From positions 1-13,745 of the forward strand of contig JAUMCA010000103.1 in NCBI GenBank assembly GCA_032119475.1: 13,745 nucleotides of DNA, in the 5' to 3' direction. Both the position numbers and the translations under genes were made by a program. The notes under the pieces are model-generated. The model had not been told where the DNA came from. It made no database searches and saw only the letters and a program-made list of their open reading frames with translations. The stretch comes from F1-60-MAGs149 sp032119475. Its GTDB lineage: Bacteria; Actinomycetota; Thermoleophilia; Gaiellales; F1-60-MAGs149. Every line of letters starts with the position of its first letter. The stretch's first letter is position 1. Positions 1 to 6,044 of the stretch are shown one piece after another.

Positions 1-585
1 GAGGGCGTGCGCCGCCTGCTGTCCGGCGGTGACGGCGCGATGGCGCTCCGTGCGGGTGGGCTCGGGCAGCGGCGTGGCCCAGGCGGCGTCCTCGCGACGG
101 ACGGCCTCGCCGCCGACCTCGGCGAGCGCCGCCGCGTTCAGCCACAGCGCGTGCCGGTCGCGGGACCACAGCGCGGCCGGACGCCCGCCGGTCGCCGTGT
201 CGAGCGCCGCGGCCGGGTCGGGCACGGCGGCGAGCATCGCCTCCGTCCAGCCGGCGCCGATCAGCCAGCCGCCATCGGCGCCCGCGGTCGCATCCTCCCG
301 GGCGCGCGTGGCGACGTGCGCGAGCGCCGCCTCGGCGGTGCCCGCCGCGCGGACATCCACCCGCAGGCGGTCGAGCGCCCACGACAGGAAGTGCACGTGC
401 GCGTCGATCAGCCCGGGGACCACGGTGCGGCCGGCCAGGTCGATGCGCTCCGTCGAGACCGCGGACGTGTCGCCCTCCCAGGCCTCGACGCCACGCGACA
501 CGCGCCCGCGATCGTCGATCGGGAGGGCGGCGACGCGGGGCAGGGCGGGGTCCGCCGTGTGGATGGTGCCGCCCTCGAGGATCAC
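1..585 (-). CDS. Amidohydrolase family 3 (YtcJ-like), N-terminal part
   Basis: This is a metal-dependent hydrolase of the amidohydrolase superfamily. The first 195 codons are present, and the gene runs off the left edge of the window. Read on the minus strand from a GTG, the protein opens with a short beta-rich segment. It then reaches the superfamily signature VVPGLIDAHVHF (about residues 55-66), whose HVH at 63-65 supplies the first two metal ligands. Further on, SRDRHALWLNAAAL is typical of the YtcJ/amidohydrolase_3 group. The remaining metal ligands and the catalytic Asp lie outside the window. YtcJ-type proteins are usually near 500-550 residues, so roughly a third is visible. The substrate cannot be deduced. 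The GTG start is supported by a TACGCT box exactly six bases upstream, as for other genes here. It diverges from the M24 peptidase gene with 36 bases between start codons. Confidence 0.85.
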   Translation of the reverse strand, partial: MILEGGTIHTADPALPRVAALPIDDRGRVSRGVEAWEGDTSAVSTERIDLAGRTVVPGLIDAHVHFLSWALDRLRVDVRAAGTAEAALAHVATRAREDATAGADGGWLIGAGWTEAMLAAVPDPAAALDTATGGRPAALWSRDRHALWLNAAALAEVGGEAVRREDAAWATPLPEPTRTERHRAVTAGQQAAHAL

Positions 586-591
586 GCCGGC

Positions 592-597
592 AGCGTA
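592..597 (-). promoter_or_regulatory. Leaderless -10 box for the amidohydrolase gene
   Basis: TACGCT (TANNNT pattern) is followed by six bases, GCCGGC, and then the GTG start. With usual -10 geometry, transcription would begin at or next to the GTG. I see no convincing -35 hexamer. The box lies 12 bases from the oppositely facing -10 box at 610-615. Confidence 0.55.
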
Positions 598-609
598 GCG
601 CCCGTCCGG

Positions 610-615
610 TAGCGT
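610..615 (+). promoter_or_regulatory. Leaderless -10 box for the M24 peptidase gene
   Basis: TAGCGT, six bases (TCCGGC), then ATG at 622. The geometry is the same as at four other starts in the window, and there is no Shine-Dalgarno sequence. Its -35 zone would fall on the 5' end of the divergent gene. Confidence 0.55.
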
Positions 616-621
616 TCCGGC

Positions 622-1764
622 ATGCCCGTTCCCGCCGACGAGGTGCGCCGCCGCATCGACGCGGTGCAGCGCGCGATCGCCGCGGACGGCCTCGACATGG
701 CGCTGGTGGTCGAGGCGACCGACGTCGTCTACCTCGCCGGCGTGATGGCCGACGCCCACCTGCTGATCCCCGCGGCGGGCGACCCGATCGCGCTGGTCCG
801 CCGCAGCCTCGAGCGCGTGGAGACCGATTCGCCGATCGCGGACGTCCGCCCGCTGCGGTCCCTGCGGGAGCTCCAGCCGCTGATCCCGGCCGGCACGCGG
901 CTCGGCCTCGAGCTCGACGTGCTGCCCGCGGCGCAGTACCTGCGCTACGCCGCGCTGCTCGAGGGCGTCGAGCTGGCCGACGCCTCCGCCGCGATCGCGC
1001 GCGTGCGCGCGGTCAAGAGCCCGTGGGAGATCGCGCAGAGCCGGATCGCAGCCGCGCAGCTGGGCGAGGCCTTCGCGGCCGCGCCCGCCCTGGTCGCCGA
1101 CGCGGCGACGGACCGCGAGATCCAGGTGGAGCTGGAGGCGGTCCTGCGCCGCGCCGGGCACCAGGGGCCGCTGCGCTTCCGCGGCCTCAACGGGCAGATG
1201 TTCTACGGCGCGGTGCTGGCCGGCCCGGATGGCGCGATCGCTCCGTGGGCCGACACGCCGCTGGGCGGGCCGGGCCCGAACAGCGCCGTGGCCAAGGGTC
1301 CCGGCGGGTGGGCGATCCGCCCCGGCGACGCGGTGACGGTCGATCTCGTCGGCGCCTGGGAGGGCTACCTCGCCGACGCGACGCGCACCTTCTTCCGCGG
1401 CGAGCCGATGGCCCCGCTCGCCGAGGCACTCGCGGTGTGCGAGGCGATCCTCGCCGATCTCGAGGGGCGCATGCGGCCCGGCACGCCAGCGGAGGAGCTC
1501 TACCTGCGCGGCCTCGAGATGGCGACGGACGCCGGCTTCGGCGACCACTGGATGGGGCACGGCGCGTCGCGCGTGCGGTTCGTCGGCCACGGCATCGGCC
1601 TCGAGATCAACGAGCGCCCGTTCCTCGCGCAGGGCTTCGCCGATCCGCTGGAGGCCGGCAACGTCATCGCGGTGGAGCCGAAGCTCGTGTTCCCGGGCGT
1701 CGGCGCGGTCGGAGTCGAGAACTCGTACGCGATCGGCGCGGACGGGCCGGAGCGGTTGACGTAG
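622..1764 (+). CDS. M24B family Xaa-Pro aminopeptidase-like metallopeptidase
   Basis: This is a 380-residue pita-bread fold metallopeptidase, probably a cytosolic Xaa-Pro aminopeptidase or dipeptidase that cleaves the bond before proline. Residues 1-125 form the creatinase N-terminal domain, and the catalytic domain follows from about 135. All five metal ligands of the family can be located: Asp241 (VTVDLVGAW), Asp252 (YLADATRTF), His323 (VGHGIGLEI), Glu352 (AVEPKLVFPG) and Glu366 (GVENSY). The site therefore looks intact for two divalent metals. Length is normal for M24B. There is no signal peptide. The start is fixed by a TANNNT box six bases upstream and by the lack of an alternative. The last four codons fall inside the left arm of the inverted repeat at 1752-1902. 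Exact substrate is not predictable; creatinase-like or ectoine-hydrolase-like relatives share the fold. Confidence 0.92.
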   Translation: MPVPADEVRRRIDAVQRAIAADGLDMALVVEATDVVYLAGVMADAHLLIPAAGDPIALVRRSLERVETDSPIADVRPLRSLRELQPLIPAGTRLGLELDVLPAAQYLRYAALLEGVELADASAAIARVRAVKSPWEIAQSRIAAAQLGEAFAAAPALVADAATDREIQVELEAVLRRAGHQGPLRFRGLNGQMFYGAVLAGPDGAIAPWADTPLGGPGPNSAVAKGPGGWAIRPGDAVTVDLVGAWEGYLADATRTFFRGEPMAPLAEALAVCEAILADLEGRMRPGTPAEELYLRGLEMATDAGFGDHWMGHGASRVRFVGHGIGLEINERPFLAQGFADPLEAGNVIAVEPKLVFPGVGAVGVENSYAIGADGPERLT

Positions 1765-1902
1765 GGCGGGTGCGGTGGTGTCCGAAAGGGGTCAGACCGA
1801 AATGCGACACGTGCGGGTGCCCGTCTCCAATGGTGCGCCCACGGCGTGTCGTATTTCGGTCTGACCCCTTTCGGACACGTCCGCACCGCCTACGTCAACC
1901 GC
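1752..1902. repeat. Long inverted repeat, REP/BIME-like element 1
   Basis: A near-perfect inverted repeat lies between two convergent genes. The left arm (1752-1811) and right arm (1845-1902) pair over about 58-60 bases with three substitutions and two single-base gaps, around a 33-base loop. The core of each arm, read inward, is GTGTCCGAAAGGGG then TCAGACCGAAA. Each arm begins GTGTC and ends CGACACG, so each can also fold on itself as a small imperfect hairpin, as REP units do. The outer part of each arm (GCGGTTGACGTAGG) contains the stop codons of both flanking genes. The element could terminate transcription from both sides. It shares its core with the element at 3736-3839. Confidence 0.9.
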
Positions 1903-2263
1903 ACCGCCGAATCCGCACCGCCCCCTTCGCCGTCGACGGATCGACGACGCGGCCGCCCTGCGTGATCTCGACGGCACCCGCGGCGACGAGACGGCGGGCC
2001 GCCCGCCGCGCCGGCTCCATCAGCGGGCGCCAGTCGTCACCGCCGACGCGGCGCGCGGCCTCCGACGGGCAGATGGTCGCGCCGCGGGCGCGGGCGTCGA
2101 GGAGGTCGAGGATCGCCTGCTCCAACGCGATGTCCTCCGGCCGGACGCCGTGGCGGCGACAGGCATCCGAGCAGTAGCGGACCTCGTCCCAGTCGCGCGC
2201 CCACTTGCGGCGCCACTGGATCGCGCGCCCGCACGCGATGCAGGTGCGATCGGGCGGCGTCAC
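1895..2263 (-). CDS. DUF2256 and DUF3253 domain protein (zinc-binding, unknown function)
   Basis: This is a 122-residue protein made of two small domains known only as families of unknown function. Residues 5-40 match DUF2256: a four-cysteine zinc site (Cys8, Cys11, Cys31, Cys35) around the motif WRRKWARDWDEVRYCSDAC. Residues 45-120 match DUF3253, a winged-helix-like segment ending KGAVRIRR. This fusion is a common architecture. A DNA- or RNA-binding role is plausible but unproven. I chose the GTG start because it overlaps the upstream gene's stop as GTGA (four-base overlap), which points to translational coupling, and because it sits just before the first zinc cysteines. A longer reading in this frame would run through the upstream gene and is not credible. 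The last codons and the stop lie in the right arm of the inverted repeat. It is third in the nudC operon. Confidence 0.88.
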   Translation of the reverse strand: MTPPDRTCIACGRAIQWRRKWARDWDEVRYCSDACRRHGVRPEDIALEQAILDLLDARARGATICPSEAARRVGGDDWRPLMEPARRAARRLVAAGAVEITQGGRVVDPSTAKGAVRIRRCG

Positions 2264-2925
2264 GTCAGCGCGTGGGCGATCGCGCCGGCGACGTCGTCCT
2301 CGACGACGGGCCCGTGGGCCGGGATCGCGACGCGCGCCCCCGCGGAGGCGCGGCGCAGCACGTCGGGCAGCGCCGTCGCCATCCAGTCGCGGGCGTCGTC
2401 GGCGTCGAACCACGACGCCGGTGTCCGCATGAGCCCGCCGTTCGCATCGCCGATCAGGTAATCGGCCAGCCAGAGCAGTCCGTGGCACGAGCACGTGACG
2501 AGCGCCATCCGCGCCTCGCCGGGTGCGTCCGGCACGATCGCCCGCAGGCCGCCCGGCAGCTCGGCGCCGTCGACGAGCGGCGCATCCACGGTGCAGTCGT
2601 CGAGCGGGACGACGGCCAGCACCCGCGCACCGGGAAGGCGCGTGCGGATCTCGTCGGCGCTGCGCGCGTGCCAGTGGCACGAGACGACGATCGTCGGCGG
2701 TGCGCCGATGCGGTCCACGTCGCGCTCGAGCGCGCGCCAGTAGCGCGCCGCGTCGTCCACGTCGTCGGGTACGAGCGGGTCGATCAGCACGATCCCGTCC
2801 GGGGCCTCGTGGTAGACGCAGCCCACCTCGCGGTCCCAGCCGCCGTACGGCCCCTCCTCAGGCGTCCAGTCCGGGTGCGGCGCGGTCCAGCGCCACAGCC
2901 CGTCCGCGAGGCGGTCGACCTGCAT
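2260..2925 (-). CDS. Metallo-beta-lactamase-fold protein with degenerate metal site
   Basis: This protein of about 221 residues has the layout of an MBL-fold hydrolase: a beta-rich opening, GIVLIDPLVP (an Asp-containing early strand), a central histidine motif, LIGDANGG, and a late IPAHGP histidine. The usual HxHxDH motif is replaced by HWHARSA, keeping the first two histidines but losing the Asp-His pair. The usual GH of the next motif appears to be CSCHG. It may therefore bind one metal or none, and function cannot be assigned. It lies between a NudC-like gene and a zinc-ribbon gene. The ATG overlaps the upstream stop as TGATG, suggesting coupled translation. A GTG nine bases further upstream (position 2934) is an alternative start. 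There is no signal peptide. Confidence 0.85.
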   Translation of the reverse strand: MQVDRLADGLWRWTAPHPDWTPEEGPYGGWDREVGCVYHEAPDGIVLIDPLVPDDVDDAARYWRALERDVDRIGAPPTIVVSCHWHARSADEIRTRLPGARVLAVVPLDDCTVDAPLVDGAELPGGLRAIVPDAPGEARMALVTCSCHGLLWLADYLIGDANGGLMRTPASWFDADDARDWMATALPDVLRRASAGARVAIPAHGPVVEDDVAGAIAHALT

Positions 2926-3719
2926 CAGAGCCACGCATCCAGGAGCCGCCGGGCGATGCTGGCGGGCGGGGGCAGCACGGGCAGCGCGTCACGGCGGAAC
3001 CAGCCCAGGTCCTCGAGCTCGGCCGGGTCGAGGCGGATGTCACCCGCCGCCCACTCCGCGGTGAAGCCGAGCATCAGCGAGTGGGGGAACGCCCAGCTCT
3101 GGCTGCCGAACCACGCCGGCTCGGTGATCTCGATGCCGGCCTCCTCGCGCACCTCGCGTCGCACGGCATCCTCGGCGCTCTCACCGGGGTCGACGAACCC
3201 CGCCAGCGTCGAGTACATCCCCGCGGGAAAATGGGGCGAGCGCCCGAGCAGCACCTCCTCGCCGCGCGTGACCCGCATGATCACCGCGGGGGAATGGCGG
3301 GGGTAGGCGCGGTAGCCGCAGGCGTCGCAGGCCCGCGCCCGCTCCTCCTCCAGCCGCGTCGTCGGCGACCCGCAGACACCGCAGAAGCGGTGCGTCCGAT
3401 CCCACTCCTGCAACTGGAACGCCCGCCCGGCGACGGCCCATGCCGCGTCCGCCAGCCGCCCGTGCAGGGGGCGCAGCTGCACCAGGATCAGCCCGGGCGG
3501 CAGCATCGCCGCGTCGTCGAGCGTCGCGGTCTCGACCGCCAGGCCGTCGAGCAACCCGACGTGCACGGTCGACGCGGGGACGACCGTCGCCACCTCCGCG
3601 CGCAGCGGCAGCCGCGGCGGGTCGACATCCGCCACGACAAGGGCCCCGCTCAGGAACAGCGCTACGACATCGCGGTCGGATGGCGCGTCGGTGCGTGCGA
3701 TGGCGGGGATGAAGTCCAT
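2925..3719 (-). CDS. nudC: NudC-like Nudix NAD(H) pyrophosphatase
   Basis: This 264-residue Nudix hydrolase probably cleaves NADH to NMNH and AMP and may remove NAD caps from RNA, as NudC does. An N-terminal domain (1-105) precedes a zinc ribbon with Cys113, Cys116, Cys131 and Cys134. The Nudix box is complete from Gly174 to Ile196 (GFVDPGE, then REVREEAGI), giving the metal-binding glutamates. The NudC hallmark, SQPWPFPxS in described members, reads SQSWAFPHS at 206-214, so two prolines are replaced while the Ser-Gln, Trp, Phe-Pro and Ser remain. The start is an ATG placed six bases after a TACCAT box; an overlapping upstream ATG is in another frame. It heads a three-gene coupled unit. NAD(H) specificity is probable but not certain. 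Confidence 0.9.
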   Translation of the reverse strand: MDFIPAIARTDAPSDRDVVALFLSGALVVADVDPPRLPLRAEVATVVPASTVHVGLLDGLAVETATLDDAAMLPPGLILVQLRPLHGRLADAAWAVAGRAFQLQEWDRTHRFCGVCGSPTTRLEEERARACDACGYRAYPRHSPAVIMRVTRGEEVLLGRSPHFPAGMYSTLAGFVDPGESAEDAVRREVREEAGIEITEPAWFGSQSWAFPHSLMLGFTAEWAAGDIRLDPAELEDLGWFRRDALPVLPPPASIARRLLDAWL

Positions 3720-3725
3720 GGCGGC

Positions 3726-3731
3726 ATGGTA
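3726..3731 (-). promoter_or_regulatory. Leaderless -10 box for the nudC operon
   Basis: TACCAT, six bases (GCCGCC), then ATG. Eighteen bases upstream of the box lies CTGACC, a 4-of-6 match to TTGACA. That hexamer is part of the inverted repeat's left arm, so the repeat may supply the -35 element. Confidence 0.5.
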
Positions 3732-3735
3732 GGCG

Positions 3736-3839
3736 GGGTGTCGCGAAGGGGTCAGACCGAAACGCGACACGCGGAGCCGCCGGCGGTCGGGGGCGCCGCG
3801 ACTCGTGTCGCGTTTCGGTCTGACCCCTTCGCGACACCC
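3736..3839. repeat. Perfect inverted repeat, REP/BIME-like element 2
   Basis: Two 36-base arms (3736-3771 and 3804-3839) are exact reverse complements around a 32-base GC-rich loop. Each arm reads GGGTGTCGCGAAGGGG and then TCAGACCGAAACGCGACACG. Within each arm GTGTCGCG and CGCGACAC pair with each other, so the element can form either one long cruciform or two small hairpins back to back. The core and the loop length (32 against 33) match element 1 at 1752-1902. It sits between the divergent nudC and parA genes, where terminator function is not needed. Confidence 0.92.
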
Positions 3840-3880
3840 AACCGGAAGGAGAATGGGAGGACACCGCGTACGAGGCCCCT

Positions 3881-4714
3881 ATGACTACCGCTGCCGCCAC
3901 CGCGCCCGAGCTCGATGCCGCGCCGCATCACCTGTCTGTGGCGCCCGAGGCACCGGGCGGGGCCCACGTCATCTCCATGGCCAACCAGAAGGGCGGCGTC
4001 GCGAAGACGACGTCGACCGTGAACCTCGCCGCCGCGCTCGGGGAGCGCGGCAAGCGGGTCCTGGTCGTCGATCTGGATCCGCAGTCCAACCTCACGATGA
4101 GCTTCGGGATCGATCCCGAGACGCTCGAGCGCTCGATGTTCGACGTCCTCGTCCACAAGCTGCCGATCAGCGAGGTGATCTTCCACCAGGAGGTCGACGT
4201 CGCCGCGGCGTCGATCGACCTCGCCGGCGCGGAGCTCGCCCTGTCGTCCGCGATCGGCCGCGAGCGCGCGCTGCAGAAGGCGTTCGTCGAGGTGCGGCCC
4301 GACTACGACTACATCCTGATCGACACGCCGCCGTCGCTCGGCCTGCTCACCATCAACGCGTTCACGGCGTCGAACGGCGTGATCGTGCCGGTCCAGTGCG
4401 AGTACCTCTCGCTGCGCGGCCTCGTCCAGCTCGAGACGACGCTGCAGATGATCCGCGAGAACCTGAACAGCGACGTCCGCATCGAGGGCATCCTGCCGAC
4501 GATGGTGGACAAGCGGACGGTCCACGCCCGTGAGGCGATGGACCTGCTGACGAACTCGTTCGGCGACCTCGTGTTCAAGACGCAGATCCGCAAGTCCGTG
4601 AAGCTCGCCGAGGCGCCCGTCCGGGGCGGCTCGGTCCTGTCCTACCAGCCTGATGGCCCCGGCGCGATGGCGTATCGCGCACTGGCCGAGGAGGTCCTCA
4701 GCCGTGACGAATAA
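3881..4714 (+). CDS. parA: ParA/Soj-family partition ATPase
   Basis: This 277-residue ParA-family P-loop ATPase would cycle between an ATP-bound, DNA-bound dimer and a released ADP form to position a cargo. An approximately 28-residue N-terminal tail rich in Ala and Pro precedes the core. The deviant Walker A motif is KGGVAKTT (37-44), with the signature lysine of the family at 37 and catalytic Lys42. VLVVDLDPQSNLT follows at 60-72, and Walker B is YILIDTPPS at 144-152. The C-terminal segment RKSVKLAEAPVRGG is typical of Soj. No ParB gene or parS-like site (TGTTTCACGTGAAACA type) is visible, and ftsZ follows instead, overlapping the stop. The partner may therefore be FtsZ or an unseen protein rather than ParB. 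GAGG five bases before the ATG is a possible ribosome site; TACGAG six bases upstream is only a poor match to the leaderless box. Confidence 0.92.
   Translation: MTTAAATAPELDAAPHHLSVAPEAPGGAHVISMANQKGGVAKTTSTVNLAAALGERGKRVLVVDLDPQSNLTMSFGIDPETLERSMFDVLVHKLPISEVIFHQEVDVAAASIDLAGAELALSSAIGRERALQKAFVEVRPDYDYILIDTPPSLGLLTINAFTASNGVIVPVQCEYLSLRGLVQLETTLQMIRENLNSDVRIEGILPTMVDKRTVHAREAMDLLTNSFGDLVFKTQIRKSVKLAEAPVRGGSVLSYQPDGPGAMAYRALAEEVLSRDE
4689..4694 (+). promoter_or_regulatory. Ribosome binding site for ftsZ, inside parA
   Basis: AGGAGG lies nine bases before the GTG at 4704. It decides the ftsZ start and lies within the last codons of parA, so ribosomes finishing parA can reload onto ftsZ. Confidence 0.7.
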
Positions 4715-6044
4715 GCGCGCCAGCATGCACGACGGCCCGCTCGCCGACCTGTTCCGGTCGACGGACTCCGCTCGCCAGCAGCAGCCGGAGGACGGCGCGT
4801 CGGATCCCGATGCGACGCAGATGATGGAGGCCCCGGCGCCGCCGGTGCCGCCCGTCCAAGCGGTTCCGCCCGTTACCCCGCACATCCAGCCCGTCCCCGA
4901 CCCGGTCGACGAGCCGGAGGATGCCCCGACACGCCCGGCGGCCGCCTTCGCGAAGGGCTCGCCGCTCGCCCGTGAGGTCTCCGGGCACGGCTACCTCGCC
5001 GTGATCCGCGTCGTCGGCGTCGGCGGCGCCGGTGTCAACGCGGTCGACCGGATGATCGAGGCCGGCATCCGCGACGTCGAGTTCATCGCCATCAACACGG
5101 ACGCGCAGCAGCTGCAGTCGTCGGAGGCGCCCAAGCGCATCCACATCGGCGAGGAGCTGACCAAGGGCCTCGGCTCCGGCGCACGCCCCGAGGTCGGCCG
5201 CGAGGCCGCCGAGGAGTCCGAGGAGGAGATCCGCGGCGCCCTGCGCGGCTCCGACCTCGTCTTCATCGCCGCCGGCCAGGGCGGCGGCACGGGCACGGGC
5301 GCCGCGCCCGTCGTCGCGCGCATCGCCCGCGAGATGGGCGCCCTGACGATCGGCATCGTGACGACGCCGTTCCGCTTCGAGGGCGCCCAGCGCCGCGCCC
5401 AGGCCGACGCCGGCATGGAGGCGCTGCAGGCCAACGTCGACACGCTGATCGCGATCCCGAACGACCGTCTCCTGCAGGTGCTCGAGCGCGGCGTGTCGAT
5501 GGTCGACGCGTTCAACGTCGCCGACGACGTCCTCCGCCAGGGCGTCCAGGGCGTCTGCGACCTGATCACCACGCCGGGTCTGATCAACCTCGACTTCGCC
5601 GACGTCCGCACGGTCATGCGCGACGCCGGCACGGCGCTGATGGGCATCGGCATGGCGAGTGGGTCGAACCGCGCCCGCGAGGCCGCGACGCGCGCCGTCG
5701 AGTCCCCGCTCGTCGGGCACCAGATCAACGGTGCGACCGGCATCCTCCTGAGCGTCTCCGGCGGACCCGACCTGTCGCTCCACGACGCCATGGAGATCGC
5801 CGAGATCGTCCGCGAGGCGGCCGACGACTCCTGCAACATCATCTTCGGCGCGACCGTCGACGAGAACCTCGGCGATCAGATCTGGGTGACCGTCATCGCG
5901 ACGGGCTTCGATCGCCCCGCCGGCTCGCGGCCGCTCGAGGCGTCGCTGACCGGTGGCGCGTCGATGGTGCCGGAGTTCAACGTCTCCGCCGAGGCGGCCC
6001 GCGGTGGCGCGGACGTCGACGTGCCGGACTTCCTGAAGTCCTAG
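4704..6044 (+). CDS. ftsZ: Cell division GTPase FtsZ with long N-terminal extension
   Basis: This 446-residue tubulin-like GTPase forms the cytokinetic ring. The core begins near residue 97 (YLAVIRVVGVGGAGVNAV). It contains the nucleotide signature GGGTGTG at 193-199 and the T7 synergy loop NLDFAD at 295-300, with both catalytic aspartates, so polymerisation-coupled GTP hydrolysis should be possible. The first 96 residues are extra: a short basic stretch (NKR), a predicted helix GPLADLFRST (11-20), then an acidic and proline-rich linker. The C-terminal linker is short, about 33 residues, and ends in the partner-binding peptide DVDVPDFLKS. The residue before the glycine box is Gln (AGQGGGTGTG), where Met or Glu is usual. 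The GTG at 4704 overlaps the parA stop by 11 bases and has a good AGGAGG; ATG 4725 is an alternative. No other division genes are adjacent. Confidence 0.95.
   Translation: MTNKRASMHDGPLADLFRSTDSARQQQPEDGASDPDATQMMEAPAPPVPPVQAVPPVTPHIQPVPDPVDEPEDAPTRPAAAFAKGSPLAREVSGHGYLAVIRVVGVGGAGVNAVDRMIEAGIRDVEFIAINTDAQQLQSSEAPKRIHIGEELTKGLGSGARPEVGREAAEESEEEIRGALRGSDLVFIAAGQGGGTGTGAAPVVARIAREMGALTIGIVTTPFRFEGAQRRAQADAGMEALQANVDTLIAIPNDRLLQVLERGVSMVDAFNVADDVLRQGVQGVCDLITTPGLINLDFADVRTVMRDAGTALMGIGMASGSNRAREAATRAVESPLVGHQINGATGILLSVSGGPDLSLHDAMEIAEIVREAADDSCNIIFGATVDENLGDQIWVTVIATGFDRPAGSRPLEASLTGGASMVPEFNVSAEAARGGADVDVPDFLKS

Noticed and set aside
7..612. Plus-strand open frames of about 200 codons at the left edge
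   Set aside because: The minus-strand frame here gives a clear amidohydrolase with the DAHVHF motif, so the plus frames are shadows.
1752..3839. The repeats as a CRISPR array
   Set aside because: Only four units occur, in inverted pairs nearly 2 kb apart, with no regular spacers and no cas genes.
3805..4533. Plus-strand frame beginning MSRFGLTPSRHP inside the repeat
   Set aside because: It is a shadow of parA in another frame. The opening peptide is just the translation of the palindrome arm, and the same peptide arises on the minus strand at 3770.
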